Part shown: positions 18,025-27,544 of the stretch, one piece after another
Numbering within the stretch: the first letter of the stretch is position 1
Layout of the letters: each line of letters starts with the position of its first letter
Source of the DNA: Thiomonas sp. FB-Cd
Lineage (GTDB): Bacteria > Pseudomonadota > Gammaproteobacteria > Burkholderiales > Burkholderiaceae_C
Assembly (NCBI RefSeq): GCF_000733775.1
Contig: NZ_JPOE01000005.1
Coordinates: forward strand, 496,001 to 560,000
Reading direction: 5' to 3'
DNA length: 64,000 bases
Notes under the pieces: model-generated
What the model was told of the DNA's origin: nothing
The model's database searches: none
Seen by the model: the letters and a program-made list of their open reading frames with translations, nothing else
Program-made: the position numbers and the translations under genes

Positions 18025-20202
18025 ATGAACACCCCCACCAAGCGCCGCCTTTTCGTCACGACCGCCCTGCCCTATGCCAACGGGGCTTTCCATATCGGTC
18101 ACATCATGGAGTACATCCAGGCCGACATCTGGGTACGCCTGCAGCGCATGCTGGGCCATGAGGTGCATTTCGTCGGTGCAGATGATGCACACGGTGCGCC
18201 CATCATGATTGCCGCCGAAAAGGCCCGCAAAACGCCTCAGCAATTTGTGGCTGACATCGCCGCCACACGAGGCGCCTATCTCGACGGCTTTCACATTCGC
18301 TTCGACAACTGGCACAGTACCGACGCGCCGGAAAACCACGAGCTCGCGCAGGACATCTATCGCGCGCTGCGCAAGGCGGGATTGATCTACACACGTGAAA
18401 TCGAGCAGTTCTACGACCCTGTCAAGGGCATGTTTCTGCCCGACCGCTACATCAAAGGCCATTGCCCGAAGTGCGGCGCGGCTGACCAGTACGGCGATGC
18501 TTGCGAGGTATGCGGTGCGGTATACGGGCCCACCGAACTCAAACAACCCTATTCGGTTCTCTCCGGTGCCACGCCTGAACTGCGCAAGAGCGAGCATTAT
18601 TTTTTCCAGCTCTCGTCCCCGCGCTGTGCGGATTTCCTGCGCGATTGGACGCACAGCGCGAACGCGCAGGGTGCACCCCATCTGCAGCCCGAAGTGCTCA
18701 ACAAGGTTCGCGAGTGGTTCACCGCCGACGAAGCGGGCCATGGCGGCCTGGCCGATTGGGATATCTCGCGCGACGCGCCCTATTTCGGGATCGAGATTCC
18801 CGACGCACCGGGCAAGTATTTCTATGTGTGGCTCGACGCGCCGATCGGTTACCTGGCCAGCTTGAAGAACCATTTCGACAAAGGCCAAGCCGCACGACAT
18901 TGGCACGTGCCTTCGCGCACCGGCCAAAGCTTTGAGCAATTCATGGACGACCCGCAGGTCGAGCAGATCCATTTCATCGGCAAGGACATCATCTACTTCC
19001 ACACCCTTTTCTGGCCTGCCACCCTGCAATTTTCCGGCCGCAAGACGCCAACTCAGGTCAACGTGCACGGCTTTGTCACGGTTGGCGGCGAAAAGATGAG
19101 CAAGAGCCGCGGCACCGGGATCTCTCCGCTGCGTTATCTGGAGTTGAATCTCAATCCCGAGTGGCTGCGCTACTACCTGGCCGCCAAGCTCAGCGGCCGG
19201 GTCGAAGACGTCGACTTCACGCCGGACGATTTCGTCGCCCGAGTCAATAGCGACCTCATCGGAAAGTATGTCAACATCGCCAGCCGCGCAGCGAAGTTCA
19301 TCACGCAGTATTTCGACGGCCGGCTTGGTTATTTCGGTGCCACACGGGAATTGGAAGACTCCGCGCGCGCCCTGGCCAACGACGTGGCCGCCTCGCTCGA
19401 TGCGCGGGACTATGCCCGCGCGCTGCGCGAGATCATGGCGCATGCCGATCGAATCAACACGGCATTCGACGCCGCTCAGCCCTGGCTCCTGGCGAAGGAT
19501 GACCGCCGCCGGGGGGAACTGCAGGATGCCTCATCGCGCGCGCTGGCGGGATTTTGGTCAATCTCGGTCATGCTTGCGCCCATCCTGCCGGCTACCGCAA
19601 GTCGCGTGGCCCGTGAGTTGTTCGGCCTGGACCGCGATTTTCTCTGGGATGACGCAGCCACCCTGCCCCATCATGTGCGCCCCTACCAGCACCTCATGCA
19701 GCGCATCGACCCGAAGCAACTTGCGCGGTTATTCGAACCGGCCATGGCGCCCGCACCGGAGCCTGCGTCGGCTGCAACCCACAAAGCCACCTCGACGGCC
19801 GTGGCCCCGCCGAAGGGGCAAGCTGAACCTGCCACACCGACGGGCACGGTGAGCATCGACGATTTCGCGCGCATCGATCTGCGCATCGTGCGCATTGTCC
19901 ACGCCGAGGCCGTGGAAGGCTCGACCAAGCTCTTGCGCCTGGCCCTTGACGCGGGCGAGACTGACGCTCACGGCCAGCCACGCCTGCGCAACGTGTTCTC
20001 CGGCATCGCCGCAGCCTACAAGCCCGAAGACTTGGTCGGACGCCTTACCGTCATGGTGGCCAACCTCGCCCCGCGCAAGATGAAATTCGGTGTCAGCGAG
20101 GGCATGGTTCTGGCTGCAAGCCACGACGACGAAAAGGCGCAGCCGGGCATCTACCTTCTTGACCCCTACCCTGGCGCACAGCCCGGCATGCGCGTGCGCT
20201 GA
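18025..20202 (+). CDS. metG: methionyl-tRNA synthetase
   Basis: Class I synthetase, 725 residues, long dimeric type. HIGH is at 23-26 and KMSKS at 357-361. A four-Cys zinc knuckle (Cys147, 150, 160, 163) lies in the connective domain. [14 protein letters not shown] and the anticodon-domain helices follow. After an Ala/Pro/Thr linker (about 578-615), a C-terminal tRNA-binding OB domain (TRBP111-like) starts at [14 protein letters not shown]. The ATG at 18025 directly precedes [19 protein letters not shown]. It is followed 22 bp later by kdoO. Confidence 0.97.
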   Translation: MNTPTKRRLFVTTALPYANGAFHIGHIMEYIQADIWVRLQRMLGHEVHFVGADDAHGAPIMIAAEKARKTPQQFVADIAATRGAYLDGFHIRFDNWHSTDAPENHELAQDIYRALRKAGLIYTREIEQFYDPVKGMFLPDRYIKGHCPKCGAADQYGDACEVCGAVYGPTELKQPYSVLSGATPELRKSEHYFFQLSSPRCADFLRDWTHSANAQGAPHLQPEVLNKVREWFTADEAGHGGLADWDISRDAPYFGIEIPDAPGKYFYVWLDAPIGYLASLKNHFDKGQAARHWHVPSRTGQSFEQFMDDPQVEQIHFIGKDIIYFHTLFWPATLQFSGRKTPTQVNVHGFVTVGGEKMSKSRGTGISPLRYLELNLNPEWLRYYLAAKLSGRVEDVDFTPDDFVARVNSDLIGKYVNIASRAAKFITQYFDGRLGYFGATRELEDSARALANDVAASLDARDYARALREIMAHADRINTAFDAAQPWLLAKDDRRRGELQDASSRALAGFWSISVMLAPILPATASRVARELFGLDRDFLWDDAATLPHHVRPYQHLMQRIDPKQLARLFEPAMAPAPEPASAATHKATSTAVAPPKGQAEPATPTGTVSIDDFARIDLRIVRIVHAEAVEGSTKLLRLALDAGETDAHGQPRLRNVFSGIAAAYKPEDLVGRLTVMVANLAPRKMKFGVSEGMVLAASHDDEKAQPGIYLLDPYPGAQPGMRVR

Positions 20203-20224
20203 CCGATACCGCAAGGAATACGCC

Positions 20225-21106
20225 ATGTCGACACCTCAACCCGCCGACGCACTGCGCACGTTGCCCGACTCCAATTGGGACCGCGGTCCAAGCACTCACG
20301 TGGAGCATTTGGTTGAAGCCGGCCATGTGCTGCAGCTTCCAAACCTGCCCTTCACGCTGACGCACGATGAGCAACGCTTTCTCAGCCCGGCATGGAGCGA
20401 CGGCAAATCGAAGAACATCAGCCTGCGCGGCGCCACCGAGTTGCGAGGAGCACAGGGCGGGAAAGATGATCTTGCCGCGCTGCAGGCCATGATCCGGCGC
20501 TTTGCGGCGCAGGCACAGGCGCTCGTGGATCGGCTGTTTCCGCAGTACCGCGGCAAGCTGCGCGCCGGCAATGCTTCGCTTCGCCCCTTTGCGGTGCAAG
20601 GGCGCGAGAGTTCCTGGCGCAAGGACGACACCAGGCTGCATGTCGATGCGTTCCCCTCCAACCCCACGCAAGGCGTGCGCTTGTTGCGCGTCTTCACCAA
20701 TCTCAATCCTGCCGGCCAACCCCGAGTCTGGCGCGTCGGCCAGCCCTTTGCGGACTTTGCCAGCCACTTTGCCCCGCGTCTGCGCCGTCCCCTGCCGGCT
20801 TCGAGCAGGTTGCTGCATGCGTTACACATCACCAAATCACGTCGGACCCCTTACGACCATGCCATGCTTCAATTGCATGATTTGGCCAAGGCGGACCTGG
20901 ATTTCCAGCGCGCGTCCCCGCAGCAGGAAGTTGCTTTTGCGCCGGGCACCACCTGGGTCGTGTTCTCCGACCAGGTCCTGCACGCGGTCATGGCCGGGCA
21001 GCACATGATGGAGCAAACCTTCTACCTGCGCCCCACGGATCAGCTCGCTCCGGAAACATCGCCCCTTCGCGTCTTGGAGCGCCTGCTCCACAGGCCTCTG
21101 GTCTAG
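20225..21106 (+). CDS. kdoO: Kdo hydroxylase (Fe(II)/2-oxoglutarate dioxygenase)
   Basis: Belongs to the Kdo hydroxylase family, which 3-hydroxylates Kdo to Ko in the LPS inner core of Burkholderia and Yersinia. It has 293 residues. The probable iron facial triad is His139 and Asp141 (RLHVDAFPSNP) with His253 (FSDQVLHAVMAG). Conserved blocks FTNLNPAGQPRVWRVGQPF and TPYDHAMLQLHD also fit. The AAGGA site before ATG 20225 supports the start. The next gene is waaC, which works on the same Kdo-heptose region, so the context agrees. There is no signal peptide, so it acts in the cytosol or on the inner-membrane face. Confidence 0.85.
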   Translation: MSTPQPADALRTLPDSNWDRGPSTHVEHLVEAGHVLQLPNLPFTLTHDEQRFLSPAWSDGKSKNISLRGATELRGAQGGKDDLAALQAMIRRFAAQAQALVDRLFPQYRGKLRAGNASLRPFAVQGRESSWRKDDTRLHVDAFPSNPTQGVRLLRVFTNLNPAGQPRVWRVGQPFADFASHFAPRLRRPLPASSRLLHALHITKSRRTPYDHAMLQLHDLAKADLDFQRASPQQEVAFAPGTTWVVFSDQVLHAVMAGQHMMEQTFYLRPTDQLAPETSPLRVLERLLHRPLV

Positions 21107-21193
21107 TGCCCGATCGACGGCATCAAGCCGACGGCCTGATGTGCCACCCGTGCAGCAGGCAGTGCACTTTCGCCCCCCATCCCGGCACAACGC

Positions 21194-22234
21194 ATGACCA
21201 CCCTTCAACTCCCCTTGCGCTGGGGCTCCCCAGAACTGCCAAGTCTCCCGCGAAGCGTGCTCGTGGTCCAGATTTCCGCGATGGGCGATCAAGTGCAAAC
21301 GCTGCCGGCCGTCTCGGACATCGCGGCACGCTGGCCAGGCATCGCCATCGACTGGGTGGTGGACGCGCGCTTTGCCGATATTCCACGGCTACACCCAGCC
21401 GTACGCAGCGTCTTTGCGCTGCCGCTCAAGGCCTTGCAACAGCGGCGCAGTGCCGCGGAGTTCCGCGCCCTGTGCGGCCAGGTCCGTGCCCTCCGCGCGC
21501 AACGCTACGACCTGATCTGGGACCCGCACAGTGTTCTCAAGAGCGCCCTTATCAGCCGGTTGGCTCGGGGCAAATTGCGCGTTGGCTACCGCGCTCAGGA
21601 CTGCGGGGGCGAGCCACTGGCCGCCCACGCGTACCAACTGCATTTCGCGCGCCCACCGGGCATCCACGGAACGACGGGCCGGCGGATATTCGCCCAAGCG
21701 GTGCTCGACACCGACCCCACGCGGCCGGTCGAATATGCCATTCGGCAAGGCTTGCCAGCTCCTGACCTTGATACACCGTCTTATGCGCTGCTCGCCCATG
21801 GCGCGTCGAAATCGGAAAAGCTCTGGCCCCAGTCCAGTTGGCGTGCGCTAGGATCACGACTCATTGAGCTTGGCCTTCAGCTGGTGTTACCGTGGGGCAA
21901 CGAAGCCGAACGCAAGCGTGCCGAGGAACTCGTGGCCGCGTGGCCCCACGGCGTTGCCCGACTAGCCGACCGCGGCGGCCTGCCCGAGATGGCCCGACTG
22001 ATCGCTGGCGCTGCGCTGGTGGTTGGCCTTGACACGGGTTTCAGCCATTTGGCGGCCGCTTTGCGGCGTCCGCTGGTGGTGTTGTTCACCGACACCGGAC
22101 CCGAGCTGTTCACGCCGGAGATTGCGGCGATCAGCCGCACACTTGGGGGCCACGGCAACATTCCGGATGCGCAGACTGCCGCCCATGCCGCGCAACAGGT
22201 ACTCGCAGCGTGGGCAGCATCGCAGGCGCAATGA
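21194..22234 (+). CDS. waaC: lipopolysaccharide heptosyltransferase I
   Basis: GT9 glycosyltransferase that adds the first L-glycero-D-manno-heptose to Kdo of the LPS inner core, 346 residues. The N-terminal block VLVVQISAMGDQVQTLPAVSD matches the family's VLIVKTSSLGDVIHTLPALTD (conserved G-D). HGASKSEKLWPQSSWRAL is the ADP-heptose region, and VVGLDTGFSHLAAAL is the C-terminal nucleotide-sugar signature. It sits 87 bp after kdoO. WaaC is preferred over WaaF because of the TLPAVSD and GLDTG(F/L)SHLAAAL motifs. Confidence 0.92.
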   Translation: MTTLQLPLRWGSPELPSLPRSVLVVQISAMGDQVQTLPAVSDIAARWPGIAIDWVVDARFADIPRLHPAVRSVFALPLKALQQRRSAAEFRALCGQVRALRAQRYDLIWDPHSVLKSALISRLARGKLRVGYRAQDCGGEPLAAHAYQLHFARPPGIHGTTGRRIFAQAVLDTDPTRPVEYAIRQGLPAPDLDTPSYALLAHGASKSEKLWPQSSWRALGSRLIELGLQLVLPWGNEAERKRAEELVAAWPHGVARLADRGGLPEMARLIAGAALVVGLDTGFSHLAAALRRPLVVLFTDTGPELFTPEIAAISRTLGGHGNIPDAQTAAHAAQQVLAAWAASQAQ

Positions 22235-22298
22235 GCGCCCGCAAGCGAGCCCAGACGCCCCAGGGTCTAAGATTTTGTTTTTCACAGGAATGCCGACC

Positions 22299-22496
22299 AT
22301 GCCACTCGCCGTCAAGCCCTACGTTTCCGAAGCCACACGTTTCCTGCAAAGCCTCAGGGTCCAGGATCCCGAGCTGGAAGCCAAACAAAAGCAGGGCCGT
22401 GCCCTGCTCTGGGACAAGCAGCCGGATTTCGAGCTCCGCCAGGCCTTTGACGCTGCGAAGGTGCCGCAAAAGCCCTACGTCTATGGCACGGAGTGA
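22299..22496 (+). CDS. DUF3460 family small protein
   Basis: Protein of 65 residues, starting MPLAVKPYVSEATRFLQSL and containing GRALLWDKQPD, the hallmark of DUF3460, a family seen almost only in betaproteobacteria. AGGA lies 9 bases before the ATG at 22299; an earlier ATG at 22290 lies too close to that site. The stop overlaps the GTG start of scpA. Function is unknown. Confidence 0.85.
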   Translation: MPLAVKPYVSEATRFLQSLRVQDPELEAKQKQGRALLWDKQPDFELRQAFDAAKVPQKPYVYGTE

Positions 22497-23383
22497 TCCC
22501 CGCGCCCATTCATGCTGCGCGCCCCCGCACTGCGGGCATGCGCCCCGAGATGATGAGTGAGCCGGGCACTTTGGCCGTCGATACCGTGCCTGTCACGGTG
22601 GATGGCCTGGCTGTGGCCCGGCTTTATGGCCAGCCACTGTTTGAACTCCCGCAGGATCTGTATATCCCTCCCGATGCCCTGGAGGTGTTTCTCGAAGCTT
22701 TCGAGGGGCCGCTCGACTTGCTGCTGTATCTGATCCGCCGCCAGCACTTCAACATTCTCGACATTCCCATGGCGCAGGTCACCCGCCAGTACCTGGAATA
22801 TGTCGAGCAGATTCGCCACAACAACCTGGAACTGGCGGCTGAATACCTGCTGATGGCCGCCATGCTGATCGAGATCAAATCGCGCATGCTGCTACCGCGC
22901 CCGCCCGCCGCGGAGGGCCAAGAGCCTGAGGATCCGCGCGCCGAGCTGGTTCGCCGGCTTCTGGAGTATGAGCGCATCAAACTCGCTGCGCAGGACATCG
23001 ATGCTCTGCCGCAGGCTGGTCGCGATTTCTGGCGTGTGCAGGTCACTGTGGAGAAGTCTGCACGTTCCTTGTTGCCCGAAGTCAGTCTGGACGAATTGCG
23101 CGCCGCGTGGGCAGACGTCCTCAAACGCGCACGGCTCAACGCGCATCACACCATCACGCGCGAGCAAATCTCCGTGCGCGAGATCATGAGTCACGTCTTG
23201 CGCCGCCTTCAGGACCGCCGATTTGCCGAATTTCAGGAACTTTTCGAGACTGCAAGAGGCACGAGCCACGCCGTCGTCACCTTCATCGCGCTGCTTGAAC
23301 TCACGCGCGAGGGGCTCGTGCAGATCACGCAGGCCGAGGCGTATGCACCGCTGTACGTACGCTTGGCGTACACGCCGAGTTGA
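22493..23383 (+). CDS. scpA: segregation and condensation protein A (kleisin)
   Basis: Kleisin subunit of the SMC-ScpAB condensin that organises and segregates chromosomes. FEGPLDLLLYLIRRQHFNILDIPMAQVTRQYLEYV is the ScpA N-terminal SMC-binding helix block (FEGPLDLLLYLI is the signature); ELAAEYLLMAAMLIEIKSRMLLP follows, and the C-terminal winged helix ends in TFIALLELTREG. The reading frame gives 296 residues from a GTG that overlaps the DUF3460 stop (GTGA). ATGs at 22538, 22550 and 22553 are alternatives; homology only begins near LFELPQDLYIPP, so the start is uncertain. Confidence 0.92.
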   Translation: MIPAPIHAARPRTAGMRPEMMSEPGTLAVDTVPVTVDGLAVARLYGQPLFELPQDLYIPPDALEVFLEAFEGPLDLLLYLIRRQHFNILDIPMAQVTRQYLEYVEQIRHNNLELAAEYLLMAAMLIEIKSRMLLPRPPAAEGQEPEDPRAELVRRLLEYERIKLAAQDIDALPQAGRDFWRVQVTVEKSARSLLPEVSLDELRAAWADVLKRARLNAHHTITREQISVREIMSHVLRRLQDRRFAEFQELFETARGTSHAVVTFIALLELTREGLVQITQAEAYAPLYVRLAYTPS

Positions 23384-23493
23384 GCGCGACGGCCGACTCA
23401 CTGCCACTCGAAGGCCTGTTCGCTGCCGCCACCGGGATTGCTGCATTGCGGGCATAATGCGGCGGCCTTTCGAAAATCCGGTTCCACCGATCC

Positions 23494-24357
23494 ATGTCAA
23501 TCGACCCCCATCAACCAGTCTCACCCTACGGCACGCCGATTGCGACAGCAGCGCGCAAGCCCGTCACGCTGCACCGCCTGCGAGCAATGCGCGATGCGGG
23601 CGAGAAAATTGCGATGCTCACAGCCTACGACGCCACAAGCGCGCGCCTGCTGGACGATGCGGGGAGCGATTGCGTGCTGGTCGGGGATTCGCTCGGCATG
23701 GTGGTGCAGGGGCATGCATCGACCTTGCCGGTGACGCTGGAGCAGATGGTCTATCACACCACCTGCGTGGCGCGCGGCAACCGCAGTTCCTGGCTTGTCA
23801 CGGACCTTCCCTTCGGGAGTTACCAGGGAACCGTGGAACAAGCCGTGCAAAGCGCTGTCATGCTCATGCAGGCCGGAGCGCAGATGGTCAAACTCGAAGG
23901 CGGCGGCTGGACGACGAGCGTGGTGGCCGCACTCGTGGAGCGCGGCATTCCCGTTTGCGCACATCTTGGACTCACGCCGCAGAGCGTGCATGCACTCGGC
24001 GGCTATCGCATCCAGGGACGTGATGCGATAGCCGCCGACAGGTTGCGCGCGCACGCGCGCAACCTGGGTCAGGCTGGCGCGGCGATGCTGGTTCTGGAAC
24101 TTGTGCCCTCGGACCTTGCAGCGCAGATCACGGCAGACTACCCGGGTATGACGATCGGCATCGGCGCCGGGTGCCGAACCCATGGCCAAGTGCTGGTCCT
24201 GCAGGACATGCTGGATTTTTCTGCCGGCCCCAAGCCGCGCTTCGTGCGCAACTTCATGGCGGGATCTCCAAGCATTCTGGACGCTGTGCGCACCTACGTG
24301 CGCGACGTCAAGTCAGGCGTCTTTCCCGATGAATCGCTACATGGATACAGCTCCTGA
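23494..24357 (+). CDS. panB: 3-methyl-2-oxobutanoate hydroxymethyltransferase
   Basis: First step of pantothenate synthesis: transfers a one-carbon unit from methylene-tetrahydrofolate to ketoisovalerate. 287 residues. [17 protein letters not shown] and [14 protein letters not shown] hold the Mg-binding Asp residues; [20 protein letters not shown] and [15 protein letters not shown] are further family blocks. The TIGIGAG Cys is normal. It is followed by panC after 146 bp on the same strand. Confidence 0.96.
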   Translation: MSIDPHQPVSPYGTPIATAARKPVTLHRLRAMRDAGEKIAMLTAYDATSARLLDDAGSDCVLVGDSLGMVVQGHASTLPVTLEQMVYHTTCVARGNRSSWLVTDLPFGSYQGTVEQAVQSAVMLMQAGAQMVKLEGGGWTTSVVAALVERGIPVCAHLGLTPQSVHALGGYRIQGRDAIAADRLRAHARNLGQAGAAMLVLELVPSDLAAQITADYPGMTIGIGAGCRTHGQVLVLQDMLDFSAGPKPRFVRNFMAGSPSILDAVRTYVRDVKSGVFPDESLHGYSS

Positions 24358-24503
24358 CGGATCGCGCCTGATGGCCCCGTGCCAGGAGTCTTGCCCGCCA
24401 CAGTACAGCTTGACGGTTGTGGCGGGTCGGAGGCGAGACATTCATTTCGGTTTTTCCGCCTCCAGCCTGCCCCGCGGCCGAGTCGGTTTTGCGAGCACTC
24501 CCA

Positions 24504-25349
24504 ATGCAAACCTTCCACACCCTCGCTGAGTTACGCGCCGCGCTGCATGATTTTCCCGCCCGCACACTCGTGCCAACGATGGGCAATTTGCATGCCGGGC
24601 ACCTGGCGCTGGTGGCACGCGGGCGTGAGCTCGGTGCCCCCGTGGTCGCGAGCATCTTCGTCAACCGACTGCAATTTGGCCCCCACGAGGACTTCGATCG
24701 TTACCCTCGCACCCTGGAACGCGACACCGCGCTGCTGTCGCAGGCCGGGTGCAGCTTTCTTTTTGCACCTGATGAGGCGGAAATGTACCCCGAGCCGCAG
24801 ACCTTCTGCGTGCGGCCGGACCCGGCCTTGGCCGGCATTCTGGACGGGGCAGCCCGGCCTGGGCACTTCGAGGGCGTTGCCACCGTGGTGATGAAGCTGT
24901 TCGCCATGGTGCAGCCGACTGCTGCGGTATTCGGCAAAAAGGACTATCAACAGTTGATGCTCATACGCCGCATGGTCGCGCAATTTGCGTTGCCCATTGC
25001 CATCGCAGGCCTGGACACGGTGCGCGATGCCGACGGGCTGGCCCTATCGTCGCGCAACGGTTACCTTACGCCCGCGCAGCGCGCCCAGGCACCACAACTG
25101 CAGGCGGCCTTGCATGCATTGGCCAAAGCGGCGCGCGGCGCGCATTTGCCCGAGGACGTGCTCGCGCTTGAGAGCCGGGCAATGCGAGACTTGACCGCGC
25201 AGGGGTGGACGCCCGATTATCTAACGGTACGCCGCCGCTGCGATTTGCTTGCGCCCGGCGCAGACGATCTGCGGGAGGGAGCGCCAATGGTTGCTCTTGC
25301 CGCCGCCCGCCTTGGGGCGACACGGCTGATCGACAATCTGGAGTGCTGA
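24504..25349 (+). CDS. panC: pantothenate synthetase
   Basis: ATP-dependent ligase that joins pantoate and beta-alanine, 281 residues. [14 protein letters not shown] (about 24-37) is the HIGH-like nucleotide motif, [20 protein letters not shown] the pantoate site, [16 protein letters not shown] the lysine loop, and [14 protein letters not shown] the KMSKS-equivalent. The start at 24504 is where the family begins. The usual FGPNEDF reads FGPHEDF here, a minor change. With panB and coaX the window holds three steps of CoA synthesis. Confidence 0.95.
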   Translation: MQTFHTLAELRAALHDFPARTLVPTMGNLHAGHLALVARGRELGAPVVASIFVNRLQFGPHEDFDRYPRTLERDTALLSQAGCSFLFAPDEAEMYPEPQTFCVRPDPALAGILDGAARPGHFEGVATVVMKLFAMVQPTAAVFGKKDYQQLMLIRRMVAQFALPIAIAGLDTVRDADGLALSSRNGYLTPAQRAQAPQLQAALHALAKAARGAHLPEDVLALESRAMRDLTAQGWTPDYLTVRRRCDLLAPGADDLREGAPMVALAAARLGATRLIDNLEC

Positions 25350-25377
25350 CGCGGTTGACAAGCGTCGCGGGCACTGC

Positions 25378-26157
25378 CTATGTTTTGTAGCCCGGGTCGG
25401 TGCGGTCCAGCTTCCGGAGCATCGCCGGCCAGACAAAGCTTCCGCCCATGCCATCGGTCTGGACTTTCATGGCTTGGCCAACGCCAGCGATGATCTGGGG
25501 CGCCACTTGGGTGAGCCCCTCAGCACCCTGTTGCCCCGCCAGTGCGGCGACCTGGATCTGGCATGCACTTTCCAGGATGTACATGCTGAGAAAGGCGTCG
25601 GCGATACCGCGACCCACGGTGAGCAAGCCATGGTTGCGCAGGACCAGAAAATTCGCATGGCCCAAGTCTGCCTGCAGGCGTGGTTTCTCGTCCGAACGGA
25701 AAGCGACGCCTTCATAGTCGTGGTACGCCAGCGAGGCGAGCACGAACGTGCTTTGCTGGCTGATGGGCAAAACGCCGTGCTTTTGGCTGCTCACCGCCAC
25801 GCCTGCGCGGGTATGGGTGTGCAGCACGCAGCCGGCCTCGGGGCGGGCCTCATGCACGGCGCTGTGGATCACGAAACCGGCAGGATTGACGGAGAAGGGA
25901 CTGTCGTGCAGCTTGCGGCATTCCATGTCGACCTTCACGAGACTGGAGGCTGTGATTTCCTCGAACATCATCCCGTAGGGGTTGATCAGGAACTGGTGCG
26001 CCTCACCAGCAACGGAGGCCGGAAGCTTGGCACTGATATGGGTGAACACCAAGTCGCTCCAGCCGTAAAGGGCCACCAAGCGGTAGCACGCCGCCAGATC
26101 GCAGCGCAGCGCCCACTCCTGCGGGCTGACTGCATGTTGCAGTGAAGGGATCTCCAC
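25378..26157 (-). CDS. class II aldolase/adducin-family protein
   Basis: Metal-dependent aldolase-fold protein of 259 residues. CVLHTHTRAGVAVS carries the His-x-His zinc ligands, and LRNHGLLTVG holds the third His. ACYRLVALYGWSDLVFTHISAKLP is the conserved N-terminal block. This subgroup is often annotated only as a class II aldolase; its substrate is unknown. I chose GTG 26157 because GGAG lies 7 bases upstream; ATG 26181 lies at the inferred boundary of the TnpB element and has no ribosome site. The element sits directly upstream, so the native promoter is probably displaced. Confidence 0.88.
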   Translation of the reverse strand: MEIPSLQHAVSPQEWALRCDLAACYRLVALYGWSDLVFTHISAKLPASVAGEAHQFLINPYGMMFEEITASSLVKVDMECRKLHDSPFSVNPAGFVIHSAVHEARPEAGCVLHTHTRAGVAVSSQKHGVLPISQQSTFVLASLAYHDYEGVAFRSDEKPRLQADLGHANFLVLRNHGLLTVGRGIADAFLSMYILESACQIQVAALAGQQGAEGLTQVAPQIIAGVGQAMKVQTDGMGGSFVWPAMLRKLDRTDPGYKT

Positions 26158-27490
26158 GGTTTGTCTCCATTTGGTTGGCATTGAGCAATGAACTCTCCCG
26201 CCGCTCAACGCATGGCGTTGTCGCGGGGGTTTCGCGGGTCACAGGCTTGGACTTGCCACGTTGCCGTGGCCGAGGTTTGGGTCTCGCCGCCACGCCCGTT
26301 CCATGCGTGTGTTGCGTATTGAACGCGTCGATGATGACCACCGATGCGCGGTTGCGGTCGCGTGGCATGACATGCCCGCAGTGCGGGCACACATGCATGC
26401 ACTCGGCAAGGGTCTTGGGAACGATCTCCCAACAGGCGGAGCACCGCTGCGACGGTTTGAGTTGGCGCGTATTGCTCAGATGCAGCCTCGTACCAGCTTC
26501 TTCCGCTTTGTACGCGAGCATCGGATGCGCCATGCCGAACCCCGCCGAGAGGATCTCGCGGTTGAGTCCGGCCTTTTGCCGCACGCGACGGCCCGGTGCA
26601 TCCACCGTGCCCTTCGCGCTGCGGCTCATGGTCTTCGGAGCCAGTTGCTCCGTGGCCAGGACGGCGCATTGCCGCACCAGCTTGGTTGTTTCCTTGCGCA
26701 CGAAGTCCCGGCGCAGATTGGAAATCCGGTCGTGCAGCCGGGCGATGCGACGCCCGAGCCGTTTGAAGCGCAACGATCCGTTCTTCTTCCTGGCGCGCTG
26801 CCGCTGCAGCGCGGCAAGGCGCGGCAGTTCCTCGCGCACCCAGCGCGGGTTGTCGATAGCCCGTCCATCGTCGAACGTCGCCCAGTCGGTGATCCCGAAA
26901 TCCACGCCACGCCGCATGCCGGCGGCGCGCTGCCGCGCACAGGCCGACTCGGGCACGCGCAGCGTCACCGACACGAACCACCCACCACCTTTGCGCGTGA
27001 GCGTGATGTCGTTGGGTTTTGCCTGATCGCCGAAGCGGTGCAGCCCGCGCGCCCGAATGGACATCGCAGCCTCACCACTGCCGATGCGCAGCGTGGCACC
27101 ACGGCCGCCGTGCTGCATGAGCTTCCAGCCAGCCGGGTCGGGGTAGGCAAAGCCCGAGAACCGCTTGGCGGCCTTGAACCGCGGGAATCCGGGCGTTTGC
27201 CCCGCCTTGACGCGACGGAAGAAGGCGGCAAAGGCCAGATCGAGGCGGCGCAGCGTTTGCTGCAGCGCGTGGCTGCCGAGTTCGTTGAGCTCGGGCTGAT
27301 CGGCCTTGATCTGCGGCAATGCGTTCTGCTGCGCGTAATCGCTGATGGATTTGCCCGCCTTGCGCCAGGCGTCGATGCGCTCTTCGAGCGGCGCGTTGTA
27401 CAACTCGCAGTGCAGCCGCGTCCACGCCTCCAGCCGCGCCATCTGCGCGGCATTGGGATACAGCTTGAGCGTGACTTTGCGCCGTTGCAT
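26003..27490 (-). CDS. tnpB: TnpB-family RNA-guided nuclease (IS200/IS605 OrfB), with extended C-terminus
   Basis: TnpB proteins are RNA-guided DNA nucleases that help their element persist. RuvC residues are Asp197 (GVDFGI), Glu281 (LATEQLA) and Asp378 (PRDRNRA); the zinc finger uses Cys350, 353, 368 and 371. The N-terminal wedge domain (KVTLKLYPNAAQ) and PGFPRFKAAKRFSG block are typical. The frame is 495 codons, but homology ends near residue 437 (ESSLLNA), which coincides with the inferred right end at 26181. The last 58 residues are translated from the aldolase 5' region in another frame, so the native stop seems to have been lost or was never inside the element. No tnpA is present. Confidence 0.9.
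   Translation of the reverse strand: MQRRKVTLKLYPNAAQMARLEAWTRLHCELYNAPLEERIDAWRKAGKSISDYAQQNALPQIKADQPELNELGSHALQQTLRRLDLAFAAFFRRVKAGQTPGFPRFKAAKRFSGFAYPDPAGWKLMQHGGRGATLRIGSGEAAMSIRARGLHRFGDQAKPNDITLTRKGGGWFVSVTLRVPESACARQRAAGMRRGVDFGITDWATFDDGRAIDNPRWVREELPRLAALQRQRARKKNGSLRFKRLGRRIARLHDRISNLRRDFVRKETTKLVRQCAVLATEQLAPKTMSRSAKGTVDAPGRRVRQKAGLNREILSAGFGMAHPMLAYKAEEAGTRLHLSNTRQLKPSQRCSACWEIVPKTLAECMHVCPHCGHVMPRDRNRASVVIIDAFNTQHTHGTGVAARPKPRPRQRGKSKPVTRETPATTPCVERRESSLLNANQMETNRGDPFTATCSQPAGVGAALRSGGVLPLGGPLRLERLGVHPYQCQASGLRCW
26181..26330 (-). ncRNA. putative omega RNA (TnpB guide RNA scaffold)
   Basis: In characterised TnpB elements the guide RNA overlaps the tnpB 3' end and stops at the element right end; the guide itself comes from flanking DNA. 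By analogy the scaffold would be the last 150 or so bases before 26181, ending in the TTGAGC/GCTCAA hairpin. The 20-base guide would be the complement of 26161-26180, in the aldolase leader. The 5' limit is arbitrary. Confidence 0.4.
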
Positions 27491-27510
27491 GCTGGTATTT
27501 TATCCAGCAT
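27489..27510. repeat. 7-bp hairpin over the tnpB start codon
   Basis: ATGCTGG (27489-27495) pairs with CCAGCAT (27504-27510), loop of 8. It covers the tnpB initiation codon, so it could limit translation or belong to the element left end. Confidence 0.5.
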
Positions 27511-27544
27511 GGCGAGGAACAACAAGCGAAAACCGCCCGCTTGA

